Origin: Quatrionicoccus australiensis
Lineage (GTDB): Bacteria > Pseudomonadota > Gammaproteobacteria > Burkholderiales > Rhodocyclaceae
Direction of reading: 5' to 3'
Length of the DNA stretch: 64,000 nucleotides
Assembly: GCF_020510425.1 (NCBI RefSeq)
Contig: NZ_JAHBAH010000001.1
Span: 1,655,001 to 1,719,000 of the forward strand
This document shows positions 1 to 10,413 of the stretch, piece by piece. A program made the translations under genes and the position numbers. The notes under the pieces are model-generated. The model saw nothing but the letters and a program-made list of their open reading frames with translations, did not search any database and was not told the DNA's origin. Each line of letters starts with the position of its first letter. Position 1 is the stretch's first letter.

Positions 1-934
<934 letters not shown>

Positions 935-1076
935 AATCCAACATTACTACTCACAATTCACTGACGGTAGAATTTAACTTCTACCTCGATGGATCTCTCC
1001 ATCCGTGTGATTGCCTTTAATACTTTTGTGTGACCTAAGTCACTAGCATCAAGGCACCCACACCTATCGGTTGTTC

Positions 1077-1092
1077 AAATTGTTAAAGATCG
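1077..1092 (-). promoter_or_regulatory. rrn boxA antitermination element
   Basis: On the minus strand this reads CGATCTTTAACAATTT, close to the enterobacterial boxA core (TGCTCTTTAACA). It lies in the 16S leader about 145 nt upstream of the mature 16S 5' end, the expected place for Nus-factor-dependent antitermination of rRNA transcription. The call rests on motif similarity and position. Confidence 0.8.
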
Positions 1093-1142
1093 CTTGTTTC
1101 GCTGCGCCGTTTGTTTCGTTTCGTCAGCAGCGAAGGGGGCGA

Positions 1143-1171
1143 ATTCTAACGAGCGACAAACACCTCGTCAA
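1143..1171 (-). promoter_or_regulatory. rrn promoter (-35/-10)
   Basis: The minus strand shows TTGACG (1166-1171), a 17-bp spacer and TAGAAT (1143-1148), followed by a GC-rich start region. This is a near-consensus sigma-70 promoter pointing into the boxA leader and 16S gene, with a transcription start expected near 1136. The A/T-rich stretch just upstream (about 1172-1202) resembles an UP element. No other gene on this strand lies between it and 16S. Confidence 0.88.
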
Positions 1172-1355
1172 CAACTTTTTGCATTTTCCTTTAAAAAAGT
1201 TGAAAACACCGATTTTTGCCCACTCTTGTCCTTGGCGCCAGCCAGCATCACACAGAGACTGACAACCCGCCCCATCTGATCTACAAACTCCAAACCACAC
1301 CTATCCGAACACCCTCGCACTAGAATAAGCGCCTGTTTTCACATTGAACCCCACC

Positions 1356-1844
1356 ATGACCTACGCCCCCCCTTCCTTCGAATCGAAAATCTGCCCGCCG
1401 GAACAGTTGACCGCCCGCGCATCACAGATAGCCCGCCCACTGGTCTTCACCAACGGCTGCTTCGATATCCTGCACCGCGGCCACGTCACCTATCTGGCAC
1501 AGGCAGCAGCGCTTGGTGCCAGCATGATTGTGGCGCTCAACAGCGATGCGTCAGTAAAACGCCTGGGCAAAGGGGATGACCGCCCGGTCAACGCATTGGA
1601 AGACCGTTTGGCGGTGATGGCATCGCTAGGCTGCGTGGCCCTGGTCACATGGTTTGATGAAGACACGCCACTACAGCGCATCCTCGAGTGCAAACCAGAA
1701 ATCCTGGTCAAGGGCGGCGACTGGCCGGTGGAAAAGATTGTCGGCTGCACCGAGGTGCGCAGTTGGGGAGGCACGGTGCATTCGATTCCCTTCATTCACC
1801 AGAAATCGACGACCGCCTTGCTCGAAAAAATCCGCAGGCTCTAA
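1356..1844 (+). CDS. rfaE2: D-glycero-beta-D-manno-heptose 1-phosphate adenylyltransferase
   Basis: This 162-residue nucleotidyltransferase activates heptose-1-phosphate with ATP to ADP-heptose for the LPS inner core. It has the family pattern: FTNGCFDILHRGH, where HRGH is the ATP-binding HxGH signature (about residues 40-43), then LNSDASVKRLGKG and a C-terminal EKSTT-like motif (HQKSTTALLEKI). It matches the C-terminal half of bifunctional E. coli HldE. The kinase half is absent, as in organisms with separate HldA/RfaE1. A TTG codon 12 bases upstream (1344) is in frame, but neither start has a clear ribosome site; ATG was chosen. A strong terminator follows directly. It lies alone, divergent from rrn. 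Confidence 0.93.
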   Translation: MTYAPPSFESKICPPEQLTARASQIARPLVFTNGCFDILHRGHVTYLAQAAALGASMIVALNSDASVKRLGKGDDRPVNALEDRLAVMASLGCVALVTWFDEDTPLQRILECKPEILVKGGDWPVEKIVGCTEVRSWGGTVHSIPFIHQKSTTALLEKIRRL

Positions 1845-1849
1845 TGCAC

Positions 1850-1876
1850 AAAGGCGCCAAGAGGCGCCTTTGTTTT
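1850..1876 (+). terminator. Rho-independent terminator after rfaE2
   Basis: A perfect 9-bp inverted repeat (AAAGGCGCC / GGCGCCTTT, loop AAGA) is followed by GTTTT, starting five bases after the rfaE2 stop codon. It sits between convergent genes (rfaE2 and kup). The A-run on the other side is short, so it mainly serves the plus strand. Confidence 0.88.
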
Positions 1877-1889
1877 ATCTGGATCCCGC

Positions 1890-3785
1890 CTAGAGAACCA
1901 CCTGCGTTCCCAGTTCAACCACCCGGTTGCTCGGAATCTTGAAAAAGGCCGTCGCTGATCCGGCGTTGCGGAACATGGCGATGAAAATCTTTTCGCGCCA
2001 GAAAGCCATTTCCGAGTTGAGTCGAGGAATCAGCGTTTCGCGGCCAATGAAGTAGGACGTCTCGAGTGCGCTGAACTCCAGTCCCGAGTCCGCACAGAGC
2101 AGCATGGCCGCTGGAATGTCCGGTTCGTCCTTGAACCCGTACTGGACGATGACACTCCAGAAGTTCTCTTTCAACTGGCGAACCTCGACACGATCGATAT
2201 CCGGCACATACGGGACATCGTAAAACTGCACGGAAACCAGCACGACCCGCTCATGCAGCACCTTGTTGTGCATCAGGTTGTGCAACAAGGCGTGCGGTAC
2301 CCCTTTCGGGTCGGCATTGAGAAATACCGAAGTACCAAACACCCGGGTCGGCATCGACGTTGCCAGCGAGTCAAGGAACATCGAAAGCTCAAGGCGCTCG
2401 CCCTTGAGGCGATCGGACAGCAGTTGCCGGCCGCGCTTCCAGGTCGTCATCAGCACGAAAACGACCATTCCGGCGACCAGAGGGAACCAGCCGCCGTCGG
2501 GAATCTTCAGGATATTGGCCGCAAGGAACACCAACTCAACGGCAAGGAAGCACGAGAACAACAGGACAGCCTTGGTCCACCCCCATTTCCAGGAGCGGGC
2601 GACAACCACCGTGGCGAGAATGGAGGTGATCACCATGTCGCCGGTCACCGCGATGCCATAGGCGGCAGCCAGGTTGTTCGAGGACTTGAAGCCGAGCACC
2701 AGGATCATCACGGCCAGCATCAATCCCCAATTCACCGCCGGCAAGTAGATTTGCCCGGCCTCTTTTTCCGAAGTGTGCTGCACCTCCATGCGCGGCACGA
2801 AACCGAGTTGCATGGCCTGGCGGGTTACCGAGAAAGCACCGGAAATCACCGCCTGCGAGGCAATCACCGTCGCCACGGTCGCCAGCGCAACGAGCGGATA
2901 GAGCGCCCAGTCCGGACCAAGATGGAAGAAGGGATTCTTGGCTGCCTCCGGCTCGGCCAGGATCAGCGCACCCTGGCCAAAATAATTGAGCACCAGGGCA
3001 GGCAGCACAAAGGTAAACCAGGCGCGCTGGATCGGCTTGCGCCCGAAATGCCCCATATCGGCGTAAAGCGCCTCGGCCCCGGTCACGGCGAGCACGACGT
3101 TACCCATCGCGACCAGCGCCAGGGCCTTGTTGGAGAGCAGGAAATCGAGGCCATACAGCGGGTTGAGCGCAGTCAGGATGGCTGGATGCTCGACGATGCT
3201 GTACAGGCCAAGCAAGGCAAGCGTGCTGAACCAGAGCACCATGATCGGCCCGAAGAAGGCACCGACTACGGCCGTGCCGCTGCGCTGCACGAAGAACAGG
3301 CCGAACAGCACCACCATGGTCAAGGGAATGACGAAAGGCTTGAAAGCCGGCGTCGCCACCTCCAGGCCTTCGACCGCCGACAGCACCGACATGGCCGGCG
3401 TCACCATGCCATCGCCGTAGAACATCGCCGCCCCCAGGATGCCGACGATCATGATCAGCTTCATCTGCAGCGGCTTGCCCTGCGCATCGTGCAGCGCCAG
3501 GGCGATCATCGCCATGATGCCGCCCTCGCCGCGGTTGTCGGCGCGCATGATGAAAATCACGTACTTGATCGAGACGATGATGACCAGCGCCCAGAAGAAC
3601 AGCGACAGGCTGCCGAAAATATTGGCTTCGGTGACCGGAATCGGATGATTGCCGGCAAAGACTTCCTTGACCGCATACAGCGGACTGGTGCCGATGTCGC
3701 CATAGACCACCCCGAGGGCGGCCAGGGCCATGACAGCGAGGCGTTTGCCGGTAAGTTCTCCGGCCTGTTGGTGACTGCTACTCAT
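1890..3785 (-). CDS. kup: Low-affinity potassium uptake protein Kup
   Basis: This 631-residue inner-membrane K+/H+ symporter of the KUP/HAK/KT family takes up potassium constitutively. The N-terminal signature ALGVVYGDIGTSPLYAVKEVF is present, followed by about twelve hydrophobic segments (for example MKLIMIVGILGAAMFYGDG with its KUP-typical GDGMVTPA). A soluble C-terminal domain of about 170 residues follows from residue ~460. Length matches E. coli Kup (622). The start is the only Met before the first helix. It stands alone between two terminators, so it is probably monocistronic. A long open frame on the opposite strand is a codon-bias shadow. Confidence 0.96.
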   Translation of the reverse strand: MSSSHQQAGELTGKRLAVMALAALGVVYGDIGTSPLYAVKEVFAGNHPIPVTEANIFGSLSLFFWALVIIVSIKYVIFIMRADNRGEGGIMAMIALALHDAQGKPLQMKLIMIVGILGAAMFYGDGMVTPAMSVLSAVEGLEVATPAFKPFVIPLTMVVLFGLFFVQRSGTAVVGAFFGPIMVLWFSTLALLGLYSIVEHPAILTALNPLYGLDFLLSNKALALVAMGNVVLAVTGAEALYADMGHFGRKPIQRAWFTFVLPALVLNYFGQGALILAEPEAAKNPFFHLGPDWALYPLVALATVATVIASQAVISGAFSVTRQAMQLGFVPRMEVQHTSEKEAGQIYLPAVNWGLMLAVMILVLGFKSSNNLAAAYGIAVTGDMVITSILATVVVARSWKWGWTKAVLLFSCFLAVELVFLAANILKIPDGGWFPLVAGMVVFVLMTTWKRGRQLLSDRLKGERLELSMFLDSLATSMPTRVFGTSVFLNADPKGVPHALLHNLMHNKVLHERVVLVSVQFYDVPYVPDIDRVEVRQLKENFWSVIVQYGFKDEPDIPAAMLLCADSGLEFSALETSYFIGRETLIPRLNSEMAFWREKIFIAMFRNAGSATAFFKIPSNRVVELGTQVVL

Positions 3786-3836
3786 ATTTACCCCAGAATC
3801 GCCGGCGGCTTCGTGGCCGCTCTATGCACTCCAAAC

Positions 3837-3862
3837 AATAAAGGCGCCGAAAAACGGCGCCC
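3837..3862 (-). terminator. Rho-independent terminator after the HDOD gene
   Basis: The minus strand has GGCGCCG, a T-rich loop, then CGGCGCC followed by TTTATT. It lies immediately downstream of the HDOD gene's stop codon and before kup. Confidence 0.82.
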
Positions 3863-3870
3863 GGAGAGCG

Positions 3871-4719
3871 TCAACCGCCCAGCGCAGACTTCAGCGACTG
3901 CACTTCTTCCTGCGACTCCTCGATGATCTCGGCCAAAGTCTCGGCATCGAGAATGGATTCCAGCATCGAGGTATCGACCTCGCCATCAAGCGCCGGATCG
4001 CGCCAGCGGGCAGCGCGATTGGCAATTTTGTTGGCGATGTAAAGCACATCCGACAAGGAGCGGATTTCCTTGATTTCGCGATCGGTTTCGTGCTCCTGCA
4101 CGGCCACCAGCACCGACTCAGGCAGACTCAAGGCCGAGAGCAAGGCATGGCCAATGTTGTCGTGCCAGCCGACCAGCAGCGCATGCAACTCCGGCTTGTC
4201 GTTGACCAGTTCCGGGAAGTTGGCAGCGCGCGACATCAGGTAGAAGACACCGATATCGTGCACCAGGCCGGCAAACATTGCTTCGTCACCGTTAATCTTG
4301 GCGATCTTGCGCGCCAGCACGCGGCACAGCGCAGCGACGTGCGAAGTATGTTCCCACAGACGCTGCGAGATGCCCTCGAAAGGCTGCATCTGCTTCGACT
4401 TGAGCAACTGCTCCATGGCCACGGCAAAAGAAACCGTGCGCACCGCCTCCATACCGACCCGGACAATCGCGCTCTTGACGTCGGCAATTTCGCGCCCGGA
4501 CGGATTCATCGCGACCGAGTTCGACATGCGGATGATCTTGGCGCTCATCAACGGCTCGGCCCCGACCAGCTTGGCCAATTGCTCGACGTTCAGATTGGGG
4601 TCCTTCAGTGCCGTCCGCACCTGAAAGGTGATATCGAGAAAGGTCGGAAAAGAAATCTCGCTGCCGGACAAATCCCTGGCGATATCTTCGAGAATCTTGA
4701 AAGTGACGGCGTTGGACAT
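3871..4719 (-). CDS. HDOD domain signalling protein
   Basis: A cytoplasmic protein of 282 residues consisting essentially of one HDOD domain, a degenerate metal-independent relative of HD phosphohydrolases. It shows the typical run LAKLVGAEPLMSAKIIRMSNS (residues ~45-65), a VGMEAVRTVSFA helix, and HTSHVAALCRVLARK followed by FAGLVHDIGVFYLM, the HD-like core. HDOD proteins act as scaffolds in signalling, for example in motility, chemotaxis or c-di-GMP networks. No effector domain is fused here, so the pathway is unknown. It follows ssb by about 90 bases on the same strand and ends in its own terminator. Confidence 0.88.
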   Translation of the reverse strand: MSNAVTFKILEDIARDLSGSEISFPTFLDITFQVRTALKDPNLNVEQLAKLVGAEPLMSAKIIRMSNSVAMNPSGREIADVKSAIVRVGMEAVRTVSFAVAMEQLLKSKQMQPFEGISQRLWEHTSHVAALCRVLARKIAKINGDEAMFAGLVHDIGVFYLMSRAANFPELVNDKPELHALLVGWHDNIGHALLSALSLPESVLVAVQEHETDREIKEIRSLSDVLYIANKIANRAARWRDPALDGEVDTSMLESILDAETLAEIIEESQEEVQSLKSALGG

Positions 4720-4809
4720 GGTGAATTAACCCTTAGATGAAAACGACGCCCGGCGCAGGCCACCACAGGCGGGGCGGCCGATACGACGAGCACAAGTCGC
4801 ACCAATCGT

Positions 4810-5277
4810 TCAGAACGGGATGTCGTCACCCAGATCGTCGAACGAAGGTTTCGGCTTGTTGCGGGCCGGGGCCGGGGCGTAATCGGTCGGCTCGCTGTCG
4901 TAACCACCACCGCCACCGGAAGACGCCGGTGCACCCATGCCCTGACGCGAGCCGAGCATTTTCATCTCGTCACCGCGGATTTCGGTCGTGTAGCGCTCCT
5001 GGCCATCCTTGTCGGTCCACTTGCGCGTGCGCAGGCTGCCTTCGATATAAACCTGCGAGCCCTTTTTCAGATACTGGCCGCAGATTTCAGCCAGCTTGCC
5101 GAAGAAGGAAATGCGGACCCATTCGGTCTGTTCCTTCTTTTCACCGGTCTGCTTGTCCTTCCAGCTATCCGTGCAGGCAATGCTGAAATTGCAGATTGCC
5201 TCGCCGCTGGCCGTATAGCGCATCTCCGGGTCACGACCCAAATTACCGATACCGATCCATTTATTAACCGAAGCCAT
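4810..5277 (-). CDS. ssb: Single-stranded DNA-binding protein
   Basis: This 155-residue SSB coats ssDNA in replication, recombination and repair. The N-terminus [21 protein letters not shown] starts the OB fold. A Gly-rich linker (SSGGGGGYD, about 115-125) leads to the acidic tail DDLGDDIPF, which recruits partner proteins. ATG 5277 was chosen because GGGAG sits nine bases upstream; an in-frame GTG six bases earlier would be too close to that site. It lies 12 bases after the MFS permease and is probably cotranscribed with it. The MFS-ssb pair is commonly next to uvrA in betaproteobacteria, but here uvrA is about 14 kb away. Confidence 0.97.
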   Translation of the reverse strand: MASVNKWIGIGNLGRDPEMRYTASGEAICNFSIACTDSWKDKQTGEKKEQTEWVRISFFGKLAEICGQYLKKGSQVYIEGSLRTRKWTDKDGQERYTTEIRGDEMKMLGSRQGMGAPASSGGGGGYDSEPTDYAPAPARNKPKPSFDDLGDDIPF

Positions 5278-5289
5278 ACCCACGTCTCC

Positions 5290-6498
5290 CTAAACAGTTT
5301 GAGCCGCAGCCGGCGGCACGCGCCGCTGCGGGAAATTCATCGAATTCGTCACCACCAGCCAGATCAGCAGCAATCCGGCGCACATGGCAAAAACGGCATT
5401 ATCGCCTAAATGCTGCGCGATATAACCGCCCAATGCGCCACCGGTGAACAAGCCCAGTGCCTGCGTCGTGTTGTAGACACCAAGTGCAGCCCCCTTGGCG
5501 GCGGGCGGCGCAGTACGCGAGACGAGCGAGGGCAGGGTCGCCTCCAGCACATTGAAGGCAACAAAGAAGAGCAGCAGCCACAGCGCCAGCCCCCACAAAC
5601 TCTGGCCGAAGGCGAGCAGGCCAAGCTGGACGATAACGAGCAGCGCGACGGCGGCGCGGAAAATCGGGCGCATCTTGTCCTTGCGCTCGGCAGCAATGAT
5701 CGCCGGCACCATGATCGCGAAGGACACCAGCACCGCCGGCAAATACACCATCCAGTGCGAGGCGGCCGGCAGGCCGCCGTGATTGACCAGGGCGTGCGGC
5801 AGCACGACGAACATCGCCATCTGCACCAGGTGCAGGACGTAGATCCCCAGATTCAGGCGCAGCAGGTCGGCATCGAACACCACCCGGCGCAGCGGCAACT
5901 TTTCGTGACCATGCGGCGGCGGCGCCGGTGGCACCGCCTTGAGCAGCAAGACGATGGCGGCGAGCGCCAGGCCACCGGTCATGCAGAACAGGCCGCCCAT
6001 GCCGATCCAGCCATAAAGCAGCGGAGCGCCAACCAGCGACAGCGCGAAAACGAGACCGATCGAAGAGCCGATCATCGCCATCACCTTGGTGCGGTGTTCC
6101 TCACGCGTCAGATCGGCGGCGAGCGCGGTGACTGCGGCCGAGATCGCACCGGCGCCCTGCAGCACACGCCCGACGATGATCCAGGTCATGTCCGGCGCCC
6201 AGGCCGCGACAAAACTGCCCAGCGCGAAGAGCAGCAAGCCGATCACGATGACCTGCTTGCGTCCGAAGATGTCGGAAGCAATGCCGTAGGGAATCTGGAA
6301 CACGGCCTGGGTCAGGCCATAGGCGCCCAGCGCGAAACCGACCAGGGCCAGGTTGTCACCGCCGGGCAGGGTTTTCGCATAGACCGAAAACACCGGCAGG
6401 ATCAGGAACAGCCCCAGCATGCGCAAGGCAAAGATGGAAGCCAGCGAAGCGCCGGCTCGGCGTTCTTCGGGACTCATGCGATCGGAGGGGGAGGTCAT
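5290..6498 (-). CDS. MFS transporter
   Basis: A 402-residue inner-membrane permease of the major facilitator superfamily with about twelve hydrophobic segments. The MFS motif between helices 2 and 3 is seen as GIASDIFGRKQVI (about residues 72-84). The N-terminus ASIFALRMLGLFLILPVFSVYA is typical of the YajR/drug-efflux-like group that accompanies ssb and uvrA in betaproteobacteria. The substrate cannot be told from sequence. It precedes ssb on the same strand and is divergent from aspA, with a 258-bp shared upstream region that carries aspA control sites. Confidence 0.9.
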   Translation of the reverse strand: MTSPSDRMSPEERRAGASLASIFALRMLGLFLILPVFSVYAKTLPGGDNLALVGFALGAYGLTQAVFQIPYGIASDIFGRKQVIVIGLLLFALGSFVAAWAPDMTWIIVGRVLQGAGAISAAVTALAADLTREEHRTKVMAMIGSSIGLVFALSLVGAPLLYGWIGMGGLFCMTGGLALAAIVLLLKAVPPAPPPHGHEKLPLRRVVFDADLLRLNLGIYVLHLVQMAMFVVLPHALVNHGGLPAASHWMVYLPAVLVSFAIMVPAIIAAERKDKMRPIFRAAVALLVIVQLGLLAFGQSLWGLALWLLLFFVAFNVLEATLPSLVSRTAPPAAKGAALGVYNTTQALGLFTGGALGGYIAQHLGDNAVFAMCAGLLLIWLVVTNSMNFPQRRVPPAAAQTV

Positions 6499-6573
6499 TT
6501 TGTCTTGTAATTGTTGCGTTGCAGCGAAGCGGGAATCTTAACAGATCGCAAAGCGCCGACTTCGCGGCAAACG

Positions 6574-6624
6574 TGTTCGGAAATCCGAACAGCCCGGATG
6601 CCAAGAGGGTCGGAAACCCGTAGC
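6574..6624 (+). promoter_or_regulatory. Upstream activating sites for the aspA sigma-54 promoter
   Basis: Site 1 (6574-6591) is a perfect inverted repeat with 8-bp arms, TGTTCGGA-AA-TCCGAACA. Site 2 (6607-6624) matches it at 12 of 18 positions and shares the core TCGGAAA. The cores are 33 bp apart, about three helical turns, so two dimers would bind the same face. They lie about 90-135 bp upstream of the predicted start of the sigma-54 promoter. This spacing fits an enhancer-binding protein, most simply the DctD-type regulator encoded downstream. Binding is inferred. Confidence 0.65.
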
Positions 6625-6684
6625 AAGCGCGCCGCCTCGAACAAAAAAACCCCATCAAATCAAGACCCGACAAATTCCCGCCGA

Positions 6685-6700
6685 CTGGCATGGGACGTGC
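6685..6700 (+). promoter_or_regulatory. Sigma-54 (-24/-12) promoter of aspA-dctA
   Basis: CTGGCATGGGACGTGC carries the invariant GG (6687-6688) and GC (6699-6700) separated by exactly ten bases, close to the consensus TGGCACG-N4-TTGC. The start would fall near 6711, about 45 bases before aspA. It pairs with the palindromic sites upstream. Confidence 0.78.
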
Positions 6701-6756
6701 GATAGAAAAGCTGCCGCCCAGCAATCCTGGCGGTCAACGACAACACAGGAGACAAA

Positions 6757-8181
<1,425 letters not shown>

Positions 8182-8223
8182 GCGGACTGTTCCCAATTCA
8201 ATGCACACCACAAGGAAAACATC

Positions 8224-9528
8224 ATGAAAATGAACCGACTGACGACCCTGATCGGGATCGCCATGGTGCTCGGCGTCATTGTCGGCTACGCGTGCCACAC
8301 GCTCGCCGGCAGCCCCGCCGAAGCCAAGGAGATCGCCGGTTACTTCGGCATCCTGACCGACATCTTCCTGCGCCTGATCAAGATGATCATCGCACCGCTC
8401 GTTTTCGCCACCCTGGTCGCCGGCCTAGCCGGCATGGGTGACAGCCGCACGGTCGGGCGGATCGGCGGCAAGGCGCTGGCCTGGTTCGTCGGCGCCTCGC
8501 TCTGCTCGCTGTTGCTCGGCCTGGTCTTCGCCAATCTGCTGCACCCGGGCGAAGGACTGAGCGTGCCGCTGCCGGAAGTGGGCAGCGCCGTGAATCTGAA
8601 AACCAGCGCGCTGAATCTCAAGGACTTCATCACCCACGTCTTCCCGAAGAACATCTTCGAAGCCATGGCTGCCAATGAAATCCTGCAGATCCTCGTCTTC
8701 GCCGTCTTCTTCGGCCTGGCGCTCGGCCACCTGCACAACCAGATGGCGCGCAGCCTGGTCGGCACCATGGAAGAAATCGTCCATGTCATGCTCAAGGTCA
8801 CCGATTACGTCATGCGCGTCGCCCCGATCGGCGTCTTCGGTGCCGTTGCCGGCATCATCACGACCCAGGGCCTGGGCATGCTGCTCGTTTTCGGCAAGCT
8901 GCTGGTCAGCTTCTACATCGCCCTCGCCGCACTCTGGCTGGTGTTGATCGCGGCCGGTTATTTCGTGCTCGGCAAGGATGTCTTCCGCCTGCTCAAGCTG
9001 GTGCGCGGCCCGATGCTGGTCGGCTTCTCGACGGCAAGCAGCGAATCGGTCTACCCCAAGCTGATGGAACAACTGGAAAAATTCGGCATCAAGAACCGCG
9101 TCATCGGTTTCGTGCTCCCGCTCGGCTATTCCTTCAATCTTGACGGCTCGATGATCTACACCACCTTCGCCGCGCTGTTCGTCGCCCAGGCCTACGGCAT
9201 CGAGCTCAGCCTCGGCACGCAGATCACCATGCTGCTGGTGCTGATGGTGTCGTCCAAGGGCATTGCCGGCGTGCCGCGCGCCTCGCTGGTCGTCGTCGCC
9301 GCCGTGCTGCCCATGTTCAACCTGCCGGAAGCCGGCCTGCTGCTGGTGCTCGGCATCGACCACTTCCTCGACATGGGGCGCACCGTCACCAACGTGCTCG
9401 GCAATGCCATTGCCACCGCCGTTGTCGCCAAGTGGGAAAACGCCATCGACCCGGTCGATGCGTCACTGGCCGAGGCCGATGATGCACTGCCGGTACCGGA
9501 CGACGAGTTCCTGACCCAATCCGCCTGA
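8224..9528 (+). CDS. Dicarboxylate/amino acid:cation symporter (DctA/GltP family)
   Basis: A 434-residue inner-membrane transporter of the DAACS family (TC 2.A.23). Visible family features are FLRLIKMIIAPLVFATLVAG (about 40-59), a serine-rich re-entrant loop STASSESVYPKLMEQLEKFG, the NLDGSMIYTTFAALFVAQAYG segment, and the loop VSSKGIAGVPRASLVV. The substrate is probably a C4-dicarboxylate or aspartate/glutamate. Pairing with aspA and a DctB/DctD-type regulator supports dicarboxylate/aspartate uptake, but sequence alone does not separate them. An AGGA site precedes the ATG. A strong terminator follows, so aspA and this gene form a two-gene transcript. Confidence 0.92.
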   Translation: MKMNRLTTLIGIAMVLGVIVGYACHTLAGSPAEAKEIAGYFGILTDIFLRLIKMIIAPLVFATLVAGLAGMGDSRTVGRIGGKALAWFVGASLCSLLLGLVFANLLHPGEGLSVPLPEVGSAVNLKTSALNLKDFITHVFPKNIFEAMAANEILQILVFAVFFGLALGHLHNQMARSLVGTMEEIVHVMLKVTDYVMRVAPIGVFGAVAGIITTQGLGMLLVFGKLLVSFYIALAALWLVLIAAGYFVLGKDVFRLLKLVRGPMLVGFSTASSESVYPKLMEQLEKFGIKNRVIGFVLPLGYSFNLDGSMIYTTFAALFVAQAYGIELSLGTQITMLLVLMVSSKGIAGVPRASLVVVAAVLPMFNLPEAGLLLVLGIDHFLDMGRTVTNVLGNAIATAVVAKWENAIDPVDASLAEADDALPVPDDEFLTQSA

Positions 9529-9581
9529 CGCAACCTCTCCTCCGGGTTCGCTCAGGCACAATATGGGCGAACCTTTTTGCC

Positions 9582-9611
9582 AACCCGGTGCCCTGCACCG
9601 GGTTCTTTTTT
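9582..9611 (+). terminator. Rho-independent terminator after the symporter
   Basis: A perfect 10-bp stem (AACCCGGTGC / GCACCGGGTT) with a 3-base loop is followed by CTTTTTT. It separates the aspA-symporter unit from the TSUP gene and argues against the upstream in-frame start of the latter at 9577. Confidence 0.92.
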
Positions 9612-9630
9612 CCCGATTGCTGAAACGACC

Positions 9631-10383
9631 ATGATCGACTGGTACATCCTTGCTCCCGCCGCCTTCTTTGCCGGCATGGTCGATGCCGTGGTCGGTGGCG
9701 GCGGCCTGATCCAGATTCCGGTGCTGCTCTCCACCTTCCCGCAGACCGCCATCCCGACGCTGTTCGGCACCAACAAGGTATCGAGCATCGCCGGCACCGC
9801 CTCCTCGCTGTGGCGCTACGCGCGCAGCGTGCAGATTCCCTGGCGCCTGGTGCTGCCCGCCACCGCCGCCGCGCTACTCGGCGCCTGGATTGGCGCCGCG
9901 CTGGTTGCCTGGATTTCGCGCGAGGCGATGCGCCCGCTGATCGTCATCCTGATGCTGGTCGTAGCGGCCTACACCTTCAAACGCAAGGATTTCGGGCAGA
10001 GCGAAACGCACGAGATGCGCCCCGGCGATCCCTGGCGCGGCGCCCTGTTCGGGCTGCTGATCGGCCTCTACGACGGCTTTTTCGGGCCGGGCACCGGCAG
10101 TTTCCTGATCTTCGGCTTCGTCCGCGTCTTCGGCATGGATTTCGTGCGCGCCTCGGCCAGCGCCAAGGTCATCAACGTCGCCACCAACATCTCGGCGATC
10201 GGCTTCTTCGCCAGCCACGGACCGATCATGTGGACGGTCGGCCTGATCATGGCCGCCTGCAACCTGGCCGGCGCGCAAGTCGGCACCCATCTCGCCCTGA
10301 AGCACGGCGCCGGTTTCATCCGCAAGGCCTTCCTGCTCGTCGTCGCCATCCTCATCGTCAAGCAACTGGCCGACCTCTTCTGA
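9631..10383 (+). CDS. TSUP (TauE/SafE) family membrane permease
   Basis: A 250-residue inner-membrane protein of the TauE/SafE family, with about eight hydrophobic segments arranged as two related halves. The N-terminal half has MVDAVVGGGGLIQIPVLL and GTNKVSSIAGTASSLWRY. The second half repeats the pattern with GLYDGFFGPGTGSFLIF and ASAKVINVATNISAI. Characterised members export sulfite, sulfoacetate or related anions, but the substrate here is unknown. The ATG at 9631 was preferred because the upstream ATG (9577) lies before the terminator hairpin. It is 30 bases from dctB and may be cotranscribed with dctBD. Confidence 0.88.
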   Translation: MIDWYILAPAAFFAGMVDAVVGGGGLIQIPVLLSTFPQTAIPTLFGTNKVSSIAGTASSLWRYARSVQIPWRLVLPATAAALLGAWIGAALVAWISREAMRPLIVILMLVVAAYTFKRKDFGQSETHEMRPGDPWRGALFGLLIGLYDGFFGPGTGSFLIFGFVRVFGMDFVRASASAKVINVATNISAIGFFASHGPIMWTVGLIMAACNLAGAQVGTHLALKHGAGFIRKAFLLVVAILIVKQLADLF

Positions 10384-10413
10384 CGCTACCATAGGCCCCA
10401 CCGCCGACCGACC